A program made the translations under genes and the position numbers. Below the pieces are notes generated by a model. The model saw nothing but the letters and a program-made list of their open reading frames with translations, searched no databases and was not told the DNA's origin. A stretch of DNA of 64,000 bases from Meconema thalassinum. Lineage: Eukaryota > Arthropoda > Insecta > Orthoptera > Tettigoniidae. This document shows, in pieces, positions 14,201-28,229 of this stretch (its first letter is position 1; every line of letters begins with the position of its first letter). Location of the stretch: positions 1,695,731,978-1,695,795,977 of the forward strand of contig OX336388.2 of the NCBI GenBank assembly GCA_946902985.2, given 5' to 3'.

Positions 14201-14448
14201 GTAACTGTAACTTCGTTACTAATTATGACAAGTAACAGTACCTTCGATGCTAATTATTACAAATAACTGTAACTTCGATACTAATTATGACAAGGAACGG
14301 TAATTTCGATACAAATTATGACAGGTAACTGTAACTTCGTTACTAATTATGACAAGTAACAGTACCTTCGATGCTAATTATTACAAGTAACTGTAACTTC
14401 GATACTAATTATGACAAGGAACGGTAATTTCGATACAAATTATGGCAG
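14201..14448 (+). repeat. 124-bp (four-unit) tandem duplication
   Basis: 14,201-14,324 and 14,325-14,448 are consecutive copies of the same four-unit string: TTCGTTAC unit, AGTACCTTCGATGC unit, TTCGATAC unit, then a unit starting GAACGGTAATTTCG. They differ at only a few bases (for example AAATAACTG against AAGTAACTG). It lies just downstream of the end of the 7,637-bp copy 2, so this may be a local exchange site. Confidence 0.85.
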
Positions 14449-17400
14449 GTAACTGTAACTTCGTTACTAATTATGACAAGTAACTGTAATTTCGATACAA
14501 ATATTGGCAGGTAACTGTAACTTCGATACTAATTATATCAGGTAACAGTAACTTCGATACTAATTATGACAAGTAACTGTAACTTCGATACTAATTATGA
14601 CAGGTAACTGTAACTTCGATACTAATTATGACAAGAAACTCTAACTTCGTTACTAATTATGACAAGTAACTGTAATTTAGATAAAAAATTATGGTGGGTA
14701 ACTCTAACTTCAATACTAATTAAGACAGGTAACAGTAACTTCGATACTAATTATGACAGGTAACTGTAACTTCGTTACTAATTATGACAAGTAACTTTAA
14801 TTTCGATACAAATTATGGCAGGTTACTGTAACTTCGTTACTAATTATGACCAGTCCCTGTAATTTCGATACAAATTATGGCAGGTATCTGTAACTTCCAT
14901 ACTAATTATGACAGGTAACTGTAACATCGTTACTTATTAATACAAGTAACTTTAATATCGATTCTAATTATGGCAGGTAACTGTAACTTCGTTACTAATT
15001 ATGACAAGTCCCTGTAATTTCGATAAAAAATTATGACTGGTAACTGTAACTTCGATACTAATTATGACAAGGAACTGTAATTTCGATACAAATTATGGCA
15101 GGTAACTGTAACTTCGATACTAATTATGACACGTAACAGTAACTTTGATACTAGTTATGACAAGTAACTATAACTTCGATACAAATTATGACAGGTAACT
15201 GTAACTTCGATACAAATTATGACAGGTAAATGTAAATTCGTTACTTATTATGACAAGTAACTGTAATTTCGATACAAATTATGGCAGGTAACTGTAACAT
15301 CGATACTAATTATGAAAGGTAACAGTAACTTCCATACTAATTATGACAAGTAACTATAACTTCGATACAAATTATGACAGGTAACTGTAACTTCGATACT
15401 AATTATGACAAGAAACACTAACTTCGTTACTAATTATGACAAGTAACTGTAATTATGATAAAATTTATGGTGGGTAACTGTAACTTCAATACTAATTATG
15501 ACAGGTCACAGTAACTTCGATACTTATTATGACAGGTAACTGTAACTTCGTTACTAATTATGACAAGTAACTTTAATTTCGATACAAATTATGGCAGGCA
15601 ACTGTAACTTCGTTACCAATTATGACAAGTCCCTGTAATTTCGATACAAATTATGGCAGGTAACTGCAACTTCCATACTAATTATGACAGGTAACAATAA
15701 CTTCGATACTAATTATGACAGGAAAGTGTAACTTCGTTACTAATTATGACAAGTAACTGTAATTTCGATACAAATTACGACAGTTAACTGTAACTTCGTT
15801 ACTAATTATGACAAGTAACAGTACCTTCGATGCTAATTATGACATGTAACTGTAACTTCGATACTAATTATGACAAGGAACTGTAATTTCGATACAAATT
15901 ATGGCAGGTAACTGTAACTTCGTTACTAATTATGACAAGTAACTGTAATTTCGATACAAATTTTGGCAGGTAACTGTAACTTCGATACTAATTATGTCAG
16001 GTAACAGTAACTTCGATACTAATTATGACAAGTAACTGTAACTTCGATACAAATTATGACAGGTAACTGTAACTTCGATACTAATTATGACAAGAAACTC
16101 TACCTTCGTTACTAATTATGACAAGTAACTGTAATTTTGATAAAAATTATGGTAGGTAACTGTAACTTCAATACTAATTATGACAGGTACAGTAACTTCG
16201 ATACTATTTATAACAAGTAACTGTAACCTCGACAATAATTATGACAGGTAACTGTAACTTCGTTATTAATTATGACAAGTAACTGTAATTTCGATACAAA
16301 TTTTGGCAGGTAACTGTAACTTCGATACTAATTATGTCAGTTAACAGTAACTTCGATACTAATTATGACAAGTAACTGTAACTTCGATACTAATTATGAC
16401 AGGTAACTGTAACTTCGATACTAATTATGACAAGAAACTCTAACTTCGTTACTAATTATGACAAGTAACTGTAATTTAGATAAAAAATTATGGTGGGTAA
16501 CTCTAACTTCAATACTAATTATGACAGGTAACAGTAACTTCGATACTAATTATGACAGGTAACTGTAACTTCGTTACTAATTATGACAAGTACCTTTAAT
16601 TTCGATACAAATTATGGCAGGTAACTGTAACATCGTTACTAATTATGACAAGTCCCTGTAATTTCGATACAAATTATGGCCGGTATCTGTAACTTCCATA
16701 CTAATTATGACAGGTAACAGTAACTTCGATACTAATTATGACAGGAAAGAGTAACATCGTTACTAATTATGACAAGTAACTGTAATTTCGATACAAATTA
16801 TGACAGGTAACTGTAACTTCGTTACTTATTATGACAAGTAATAGTACCTTCGATGCTAATTATGACAGGAAACTGTTACTTGGATACTAATTATGACAAG
16901 AAACTGTAATTTCGAAACTAATTATGACAGGTAACTGTAACATCGTTACTAATTATGACAAGTAACTGTATTTTCGATACAAATTATGGCAGGTAACTGT
17001 AACTTCGATACTAATTATGACAGGTAACTGTAACTTCGATACAAATTATGACAAGTAACTGTAACTTCGATACTAATTATGACAGGTAACTGTTACTTCG
17101 ATATTAATAATGACAATTAACTCTAACTTCGTTACTAATTATGACAAGTAACTGTAATTTTCATAAAAAAATTATGGCAGGTAACTGTAACTTCGATACT
17201 AATTATGACAAGGAACTGTAATTTCGATACAAATTATGGCAGGTTACTGTAACTTCGATACTAGTTATGACAGGTAAGAGTAACTTCGATACTAATTATG
17301 ACAAGTAACTGTAACTTCGATACTAATTATGACAGGTAACTGTATCATCGTTACTAATTATGACAAGTAACTGTAATTTCGATACAAATTATGGCAGGTA

Positions 17401-19718
17401 ATTGTAATTTCGATACTAATTATGACAGGTAACAGTAACTTCGATACTAATTATGACAAATAACAGTTACTTCGATACTAATTATGACAAGTAACTGTAT
17501 CTTCGATACAAATTATGACAGGTAACTGTAACTTCGTTACTAATTATGACAAGTAACTGTAATTTCGATACAAATTGTGGCAGGTAACTGTAACTTCGAT
17601 ACTAATTATGACAGGTAACAGAAACATCGATACTAATTATGACAAGTAACTGTAACTTCGATACTTATTATGACAGGTATTTGTAACCTCGTTACTAATT
17701 ATGACAAGTAACTGTAATTTCTATACAAATTAAGGCAGGTAACTGTAACTTCGATACTAATTATGACAGGTAACAGTATCTTCGATACTAATTATGACAA
17801 GTAACTATAACTTCGATACAAATTGAGACAGGTTACTGTAACATCGATACTAATTATGACAAGAAACTCTACCTTCGTTACTAAATATGACAAGTAACAG
17901 TAATTTTGATAAAAAATTATGGTAGGTAACTGTAACTTCAATACTAATTATGACAGGTAACAGTAACTTCGATACTAATTATGACAAGTAACTGTAACTT
18001 CGATACTAATTATAATAAGTAACTGTTACTTCGATACTAATTATTACAGGTAATTGTAACTTCGTTACTAATTATGACAAGTAACTGTAATTTCGTTACA
18101 AATTATGGCAGGTAATTGTAATTTCGATACTAATTGTGACAGGTAACAGTAACTTCGATACTAATTATGACAAGTAACAGTAACTTCGATACTAATTATG
18201 ACAAGTAACTGTAACTTCGATACTAATTATGACAGGTAACTGTAACTTCGTGACTAATTATGACAAGTAACTGTAATTTCGATACAAATTATGGCAGGTA
18301 ACTGTAACTTCGATACTAATTATGACAGGTAACTGTAACTTCGATACTAATTATGACAAGGAACTGTAATTTCGATACAAATTATGGCTGGTAACTGTAA
18401 CTTCGTTACTAATTATGACTAGTAACTGTAATTTCGATACAAATTATGGCAGGTAACTGTAACTTCGATACTAATTATGACAGGTAACAGTAACTTCGAT
18501 ACTAATTATGACAAGTAACTATAACTTCGATACAAGTTATGACTGGTAACTGTAACTTCGATACTAATTATGACAAGAAACTCTAACTTCGTTACTAATT
18601 ATGACGAGTAACTGTAATTTAGATAAAAAATTATGGTGGGTAACTGTAACTTCAATACTAATTATGACAGATAACAGTACCTTCGATACTAATTATGACA
18701 GGTAACTGTAACTTCGTTACTAATTATAACAAGTAACTTTAATTTCGATACAAATTATGGCAGGTAACTGTAACTTCGGTACAAATTATGACAAGTCCCT
18801 GTAATTTCGATACAAATTATGACAGGTAACAATAACTTCGATACTAATTATGACAGGAAAGTGTAACTTCGTTACTAATTATGACAAGTAACTGTAATTT
18901 CGATACAAATTATGACAGGTAACTGTAACTTCGTTACCAATTATGACAAGTAACAGTACCTTCGATGCTAATTATACAGGAAACTGTAACTTCGATACTA
19001 ATTATGACAAGTAACTGTAACTTCGATACTAATTATGACAAATAACTGTAATTTGGATACAAATTATGGCAGGTAACTGTAACTACGATACTAATTATGA
19101 CAGGTAACAGTAACATCGATACTAATTATGACAAGTAACAGTAACTTCGATACTAATTATGAAAAGAAACTGTAATTTCGGAACTAATTATGACAGGTAA
19201 CTGTAACATCGTTACTAATTATGACAAGTAACTGCAATTTCGATACAAATTATGGCAGGTAACTGTAACTTCGATACTAATTATGTCAGGTAACAGTAAC
19301 TTCGATACTAATTATGACAGGTAACAGTACCTTCGATGCTAATTATACAGGAAACTGTAACTTCGATACTAATTATGACAAGTAACTGTAACTTCCATAC
19401 TAATTATGACAGGTAACAATAACTTCGATACTAATTATGACAGGAAAGTGAACCTTCGTTACTAATTATGACAAGGTACTGTAATTTCGATACCAATTAT
19501 GACAGGTAACTGTAACTTCGTTACTAATTATGACAAGTAACAGTACCTTCGATGCTAATTATGACAAGTAACTGTAACTTCGATACTAATTATGACAAGG
19601 AACGGTAATTTCGATACAAATTATGGCAGGTAACTGTAACTTCGTTACTAATTATGACAAGTAACTGTAATTTCGATACAAATTTTGGCAGGTAACTGTA
19701 ACTTCGATACTAATTATG

Positions 19719-21210
19719 TCAGGTAACAGTAACTTCGATACTAATTATGACAAGAAACTGTAACTTCGTTACTAATTATGACAAGTAACTGTAATTTAGA
19801 TAAAAAATTATGGTGGGTAACTCTAACTTCAATACTACTTAAGACAGGTAACAGTAACTTCGATACTAATTATGACAGGTAACTGTAACTTCGTTACTAA
19901 TTATGACAAGTAACTTTAATTTCGATACAAATTATGGCAGGTAACTGTAACTTCGTTACTAATTATGACAAGTCCCTGTAATTTCGATACAAATTATGGC
20001 AGGTATCTGTAACTTCCATACTAATTATGACAGGTAACAGTAACTTCGATACTAATTATGACAAGTAACAGTAACTTCGATACTAATTATGACAAGAAAC
20101 TGTAATTTCGAAACTAATTATGACAGGTAACTGTAACATCGTTACTAATTATGACAAGTAACTGTAATTTCGATACAAATTATGGCAGGTAACTGTAACT
20201 TCGATACTAATTATGACAGGTAACAGTATCTTCGATACTAATTATGACAAGTAACTATAACTTCGATACAAATTGAGACAGGTTACTGTAACATCGATAC
20301 TAATTATGACAAGAAACTCTACCTTCGTTACTAAATATGACAAGTAACAGTAATTTTGATAAAAGATTATGGTAGGTAACTGTAACTTCAATACTAATTA
20401 TGACAGGTAACAGTAACTTCGATACTAGTTATGACAAGTAACTGTAACTTCGATACTAATTATGACAGGTAACTGTAACTTCGATACTAATTATGACAAG
20501 AAACTCTAACTTCGTTACTAATTATGACAAGTAACTGTAATTTAGATAAAAAATTATGGTGGGTAACTCTAACTTCAATACTACTTAAGACAGGTAACAG
20601 TAACTTCGATACTAATTATGACAGGTAACTATAACTTCGTTACTAATTATGACAACTAACTTTAATTTCGATCCAAATTATGGCAGGTAACTGTAACTTC
20701 GTTACTAATTATGACAAGTCCCTGTAATTTCGATACAAATTATGGCAGGTATCTGTAACTTCCATACTAATTATGAGAGGTAACAGTAACTTCGATAATA
20801 ATTATGACAAGTAACAGTAACTTCGATACTAATTATGACAAGAAACTGTAATTTCGAAACTAATTATGACAGGTAACTGTAACATCGTTACTAATTATGA
20901 CAAGTAACTGTAATTTCGATACAAATTATGGCAGGTAACTGTAACTTCGATACTAATTATGACAGGTAACAGTATCTTCGATACTAATTATGACAAGTAA
21001 CTATAACTTCAATACAAATTGAGACAGGTTACTGTAACATCGATACTAATTATGACAAGAAACTCTACCTTCGTTACTAAATATGACAAGTAACAGTAAT
21101 TTTGATAAAAGATTATGGTAGGTAACTGTAACTTCAATACTAATTATGACAGGTAACAGTAACTTCGATACTAATTATGACAAGTAACTGTAACTTCGAT
21201 ACTAATTATA
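19719..21210 (+). repeat. 746-bp (24-unit) tandem duplication
   Basis: About 19,719-20,464 is followed directly by a second copy at 20,465-21,210, offset 746 bp, which is 24 units plus two extra A-tract bases. Rare shared markers are ACTACTTAAGACAGG (19,834 and 20,580), the AATTGAGACAGG unit (20,271 and 21,017) and the GATAAAAGATTATGGTAGG unit. The copies differ by scattered single substitutions. Confidence 0.85.
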
Positions 21211-22679
21211 ATAAATAACTGTAACTTCGATACTAATTATTACAGGTAATTGTAACTTCGTTACTAATTATGACAAGTAACTGTAATTTCGTTACAAATT
21301 ATGGCAGGTAATTGTAATTTCGATACTAATTGTGACAGGTAACAGTAACTTCTATACTAATTATGACAAGTAACAGTAACTTCGATACTAATTATGACAA
21401 GAAACTGTAACTTCGATACTAATTATGACAGGTAACTGTAACTTCGTGACTAATTATGACAAGTAACTGTAATTTCGATACAAATTATGGCAGGTAACTG
21501 TAACTACGATACTAATTATGACAGGTAACTGTAACTTCGATACTAATTATGACAAGGAACTGTAATTTCGATACAAATTATGGCAGGTGACTGTAACTTC
21601 GTTACTAATTATGACAAGTAACTGTAATTTCGATACAAATATTGGCAGGTAACTGTAACTTCGATACCTATTATGTCAGGTATCAGTAACTTCGATACTA
21701 ATTATGACAAGTAACTGTAACTTCGTTACTAATTATGACAGGTAACTGTAACTTCGTGACTAATTATGACAAGTAAATGTAATTTCGATACAAATTATGG
21801 CAGGTAACTGTAACTTCGATACTAATTATGACAGGTAACAGTAACTTCGATACTAATTATGACAAGTAACTATAACTTCGATACAAGTTATGACAGGTTA
21901 CTGTAACTTCGTAACTAATTATGACAAGAAACTCTAACTTCGTTACTAATTATGACAAGTAACTGTAATTTAGATAAAAAATTATGGTGGGTAACTGTAA
22001 TTTCAATACTAATTATGACAGATAACAGTAACTTCGATACTAATTATGACAGGTAACTGTAACTTCGTTACTAATTATAACATTTAACTTAATTTCGATA
22101 CAAATTATGGCAGGTAACTGTAACTTCGGTACTAATTATGACAAATCCCTGTAATTTCGATACAAATTATGACAGGTAACAGTAACTTCGATACTAATTA
22201 TGACAGGAAAGTGTAACTTCGTTACTAATTATGACAAGTAACTGTAATTTCGATACAAATTATGACAGGTAACTGTAACTTCGTTACCAATTATGACAAG
22301 TAACAGTACCTTCGATGCTAATCATGACAGGAAACTGTAACTTCGATACTAATTATGACAAGTAACTGTTACTTCGATACTAATTATGACAGGTAACTGT
22401 AACTTCGTGACTAATTATGACAAGTAACTGTAATTTCGATACAAATTATGGCAGGTAACTGTAACTTCGATACTAATTATGACAGGTAACTGTAACTTCG
22501 ATACTAATTATGACAAGTAACAGTAACTTCGATACTAATTATGACAAGAAACTGTAATTTCGAAACTAATTATGACAGGTAACTGTAACATCGTTACTAA
22601 TTATGACAAGTAACTGCAATTTCGATAAAATTATGGCAGGTAACTGTAACTTCAATACTAATTATGACAAGTAACAGTA

Positions 22680-23230
22680 CCTTCGATGCTAATTATGACA
22701 AGTAACTGTAACTCCGATACTAATTATGACAAGTAACTTTAATTTCGATACAAATTTTGGCAGGTAACTGTAACATCGATACTAATTATGTCAGTTAACA
22801 GTAACTTCGATACTAATTATGACAAGTAACTGTAACTTCGATACTAATTATGACAGGTAACTGTAACTTCGATACTAATTATGACAAGAAACTCTAACTT
22901 CGTTACTGATTATGACAAGTAACTGTAATTTAGATAAAAATTTATGGTGGGTAACTCTAACTTCAATACTAATTATGACAGGTAACAGTAACTTCGATAC
23001 TAATTATGACAGGTAACTGTAACTTCGTTACTAATTATGACAAGTAACTTTAATTTCGATACAAATTAAGGCAGGTAAATGTAACTTCGTTACTAATTAT
23101 GACAAGTCCCTGTAATTTCGATACAAATTATGGCAGGTATCTGTAACTTCCATATTAATTATGACAGGTAACAGTAACTTCGATACTAATTATGACAGGA
23201 AAGTATAACATCGTTACTAATTATGACAAG
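22680..23230 (+). repeat. Block repeated at 30,660 (offset 7,980)
   Basis: This stretch aligns with 30,660-31,210. Both contain the rare CTTCCATATTAATTATG unit (23,151 and 31,131), the ATTAAGGCAGGTAAATG phrase and the AAAGTATAACA unit. A third, shorter relative with the CATATT unit is at 26,226. Confidence 0.75.
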
Positions 23231-23391
23231 TAACTGTAATTTCGATACAAATTATGACAGGTAACTGTAACTTCGTTACTTATTATGACAAGTAACAGTA
23301 CCTTCGATGCTAATTATGACAGGAAACTGTTACTTCGATACTAATTATGACAAGTAACTGTAACTTCGATACTAATGATGACAGGTAACTG

Positions 23392-25340
23392 TAACTACGT
23401 TACTACTTATGACAAGTAACTGTCATTTCGATACAAATTATGGCAGGTAACTGTAACTTCGATACTAATTATGACAGGTAACAGTAACTTCGATACTAAT
23501 TATGACAAGTAACAGTAACTTCGATACTAATTATGACAAGAAACTGTAATTTCGAAACTAATTATGACAGGTAACTGTAACTTCGTTACAAATTATGACA
23601 AGTAACTGTAATTTCGATACAAATTATGGCAGGTAATTGTAACTTCGATACTAATTATGACAGGTAACAGTAACTTCGATACAAATTATGACAAGTAACT
23701 GTAACTTCGATACTAATTATGAGAGGTAACTGTTACTTCGATATTAATAATGACAATTAACTCTAACTTCGTTACTTATTATGACAAGTAACTGTAATTT
23801 TCATAAAAAAATTATGGCAGGTAACTGTAACTTCGATACTAATTATGACAGGTAACAGTAACTTCGATACTAATTATGACAAGTAACAGTAACTTCGATA
23901 CTAATTATGACAAGAAACTGTAATTTCGAAACTAATTATGACAGGTTACTGTAACATCGTTACTAATTATGACAAGTAACTGTAATTTCGATACAAATTA
24001 TGGCAGGTAACTGTAACTTCGATACTAATTATGACAGGTAACAGTAACTTCGATACAAATTATGACAAGTAACTGTAACTTCGATACTTATTATGACAGG
24101 TAACTGTTACTTCGGTATTAATAATGAAAATTACCTCTAACTTCGTTACTAATTATGACAAGTAACTGTAATTTTCATAAAAAAATTATGGCAGGTAACT
24201 GTAACTTCGATACTAATTATGACAAGGAACTGTAATTTCGATACAAATTATGGCAGGTAACTGTAACATCGATACTAGTTATGACAGGTAAGAGTAACTT
24301 CGATACTAATTATGACAAGTAACTGTAACTTCGATACTAATTATGACAGGTAACTGAAACATCGTTACTAATTATGACAAGAAACTGTAATTTCGATACA
24401 ATTTATGGCAGGTAATTGTAATTTCGATACTTATTATGACAGGTAACAGTACCTTCGATGCTAATTATGACAGGAAACTGTTACTTCGATACTAATTATG
24501 ACAAGTAACTGTAACTTCGATACAAATGATGACAGGTAACTGTAACTACGTTACTACTTATGACAAGTAACTGTAATTTCGATACAAATTATGGCAGGTA
24601 ACTCTAACATCGATACTAATTATGACAGGTAACAGTAACTTCGATACTAATTATGACAAGTAACTATAACTTCGATACAAATTATGACAGGTAACTGTAA
24701 CTTCGATACTAATTATGACAAGAAACTCTAACTTCGTTACTAATTATGTCAAGTAACTGTAATTATGATAAAAATTATGGTGGGTAACTGTAACTTCAAT
24801 ACTAATTATGACAGGTCACAGTAACTTCGATACTTATTATGACAGGTAACTGTAACTTCGTTACTAATTATGACAAGTAACTTTAATTTCGATTCAAATT
24901 ATGGCAGGTAACTGTAACTTCGTTACCAATTATGACAAGTCCCTGTAATTTCGATACAAATTATGGCAGGTAACTGCAAATTCCATACTAATTATGACAG
25001 GTAACAATAACTTCAATACTAATTATGACAGGAAAGTGTAACTTCGTTACTAATTATGACAAGTAACTGTAATTTCGATACAAATTATGACAGGTAACTG
25101 TAACATCGTTACTAATTATGACAAGTAACAGTACCTTCGATGCTAATTATGCATGGTAACTGTAACTTCGATACTAATTATGACAAGGAAGTGTAATTTC
25201 GATACAAATTATGGCAGGTAACTGTAACTTCGTTACTTATTATGACAAGTAACTGTAATATCGATACAAATTTTGGCAGGTAACTGTAACTTCGATACTA
25301 ATTATGTCAGGTAACAGTAACTTCGATACTAATTATGACA
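23392..25340 (+). repeat. Higher-order block repeated at 26,281 (offset 2,889)
   Basis: Matches 26,281-28,229 at an offset of 2,889 bp. Shared markers are the TAACTACGTTACTACTTATG unit, the 33-bp A-tract unit (near 23,800 and 26,690) and the GGTCACAG unit (24,816 and 27,705). Part of it (about 24,440-25,330) matches a third copy at 29,314-30,204, offset 4,874. Confidence 0.8.
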
Positions 25341-26280
25341 GGAAAGTGTAACTTCGTTACTAATTATGACAAGTAACTCTAACTTCGTTACTAATTATGA
25401 CAAGTAACTGTAATTTAGATAAAAAATTATGGTGGGTAACTCTAACTTCAATACTAATTATGACAGGTAACAGTAACTTCGATACTAATTATGACAGGTA
25501 ACAGTAACTTCGATACTAATTATGACAAGTAACTGTAACTTCCATACTAATTATGACAGGTAACAATAACTTCGATACTAATTATGACAGGAAAGTGTAA
25601 CTTCGTTACTAATTATGACAAGTAACTGTAATTTCGATACAAATTATGACAGGTAACTGTAACTTCGTTACTAATTATGACAAGTAACAGTACCTTCGAT
25701 GCTAATTATGACAAGTAACTGTAACTTCGATACTAATTATGACAAGGAACGGTAATTTCGATACAAATTATGGCAGGTAACTGTAACTTCGTTACTAATG
25801 ATGACAAGTAACTGTAATTTCGATACAAATTTTGGCAGGTAACTGTAACTTCGATACTAATTATGTCAGGTAACAGTAACTTCGATACTAATTATGACAA
25901 GTAACTGTAACTTCGATACTAATTATGACAGGTAACTGTAACTTCGATACTAATTATGACAAGAAACTCTAACTTCGTTACTAATTATGACAAGTAACTC
26001 TAATTTAGATAAAAATTTATGGTGGGTAACTCTAACTTCAATACTAATTATGACAGGTAACAGTAACTTCGATACTAATTATGACAGGTAACTGTAACTT
26101 CGTTACTAATTATGACAAGTAACTTTAATTTCGATACAAATTAAGGCAGGTAAATGTAACTTCGTTACTAATTATGACAAGTCCCTGTAATTTCGATACA
26201 AATTATGGCAGGTATCTGTAACTTCCATATTAATTATGACAGGTAACAGTAACTTCGATACTAATTATGACAGGTAACTG

Positions 26281-28229
26281 TAACTACGTTACTACTTATG
26301 ACAAGTAACTGTAATTTCGATACAAATTATGGCAGGTAACTGTAACTTCGATACTAATTATGACAGGTAACAGTAACTTCGATACTAATTATGACAAGTA
26401 ACAGTAACTTCGATACTAATTATGACAAGAAACTGTAATTTCGAAACTAATTATGACAGGTAACTGTAACTTCGTTACTAATTATGACAAGTAACTGTAA
26501 TTTCGATACAAATTATGGCAGGTAACTGTAACTTCGATACTAATTATGACAGGTAACAGTAACTTCGATACAAATTATGACAAGTAACTGTAACATCGAT
26601 ACTAAAATTGAGAGGTAACTGTTACTTCGATATTAATAATGACAATTAACTCTAACTTCGTTACTAATTATGACAAGTAACTGTAATTTTCATAAAAAAA
26701 TTATGGCAGGTAACTGTAACTTCGATACTAATTATGACAGGTAACAGTAACTTCGATACTAATTATGACAAGTAACAGTAACTTCGATACTAATTATGAC
26801 AAGAAACTGTAATTTCGAAACTAATTATGACAGGTAACTGTAACATCGTTACTAATTATGACAAGTAACTGTAATTTCGATACAAATTATGGCAGGTAAC
26901 TGTAACTTCGATACTAATTATGACAGATAACAGTAACATCGATACAAATTATGACAAGTAACTGTGACTTCGATACTAATTATGACAGGTAACTGTTACT
27001 TCGATATTAATAATGACAATTAACTCTAACTTCGTTACTATTTATGACAAGTAACTGTAATTTTCATTAAAAAATTATGGCAGGTAACTGTAACTTCGAT
27101 ACTAATTATGACAAGGAACTGTAATTTCGATACAAATTATGGCAGGCAACTGTAACATCGATACTAGTTATGACAGGTAAGAGTAACTTCGATACTAATT
27201 ATGACAAGTAACTGTAACTTCGATACTAATTATGACAGGTAACTGCAACATGGTTACTAATTATCACAAGTAACTGTAATTTCGATACAATTTATGGTAG
27301 GTAATTGTAATTTCGATACTAATTATGACAGGAAACAGTACCTTCGATGCTAATTATGACAGGAAACTGTTACTTCGATACTAATTATGACAAGTAACTG
27401 TAACTTCGATACTAATGATGACAGGTAACTGTAACTACGTTACTACTTATGACAAGTAACTGTAATTTCGATACAAATTATGGCAGGTAACTCTAACATC
27501 GATACTAATTATGACAGGTAACAGTAACTTCGATACTAATTATGACAAGTAACTATAACATCGATACAAATTATGACAGGTAACTGTAACTTCGATACTA
27601 ATTATGACAAGAAACTCTAACTTCGTTACTAATTATGACAAGTAATTGTAATTATGATAAAAATTATGGTGGGTAACTGTAACCTCAATACTAATTATGA
27701 CAGGTCACAGTAACTTCGATACTTATTATGACAGGTAACTGTAACTTCGTTACTAATTATGACAAGTAACTTTAATTTCGATTCAAATTATGGCAGGTAA
27801 CTGTAACTTCGTTACCAATTATGACAAGTCCCTGTAATTTCGATACAAATTATGGCAGGTAACTGCAACTTCCATACTAATTATGACAGGTAACAACAAC
27901 TTCGATACTAATTATGACAGGAAAGTGTAACTTCGTTACTAATTATGACAAGTAACAGTAATTTCGATACAAATTATGACAGGTAACTGTAACTTCGTTA
28001 CTAATTATGACAAGTAACAGTACCTTCGATGCTAATTATGACAGGTAACTGTAACTTCGATACTAATTATGACAAGGAAGTGTAATTTCGATACAAATCA
28101 TGGCAGGTAACTGTAACTTCGTTACTAATTATGACAAGTAACTGTAATTTCGATACAAATTTTGGCAGGTAACTGTAACTTCGATACTAATTATGTCAGG
28201 TAACAGTAACTTCGATACTAATTATGACA
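26281..28229 (+). repeat. Higher-order block, partner of 23,392
   Basis: Second copy at offset 2,889 bp. It has private changes such as AACCTCAATAC near 27,682 (AACTTCAATAC in the partner) and TGACAGGTAAC near 28,033 where the partner reads TGCATGGTAAC. More substitutions separate this pair than the blocks at 43-53 kb, so it looks older. Confidence 0.8.
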
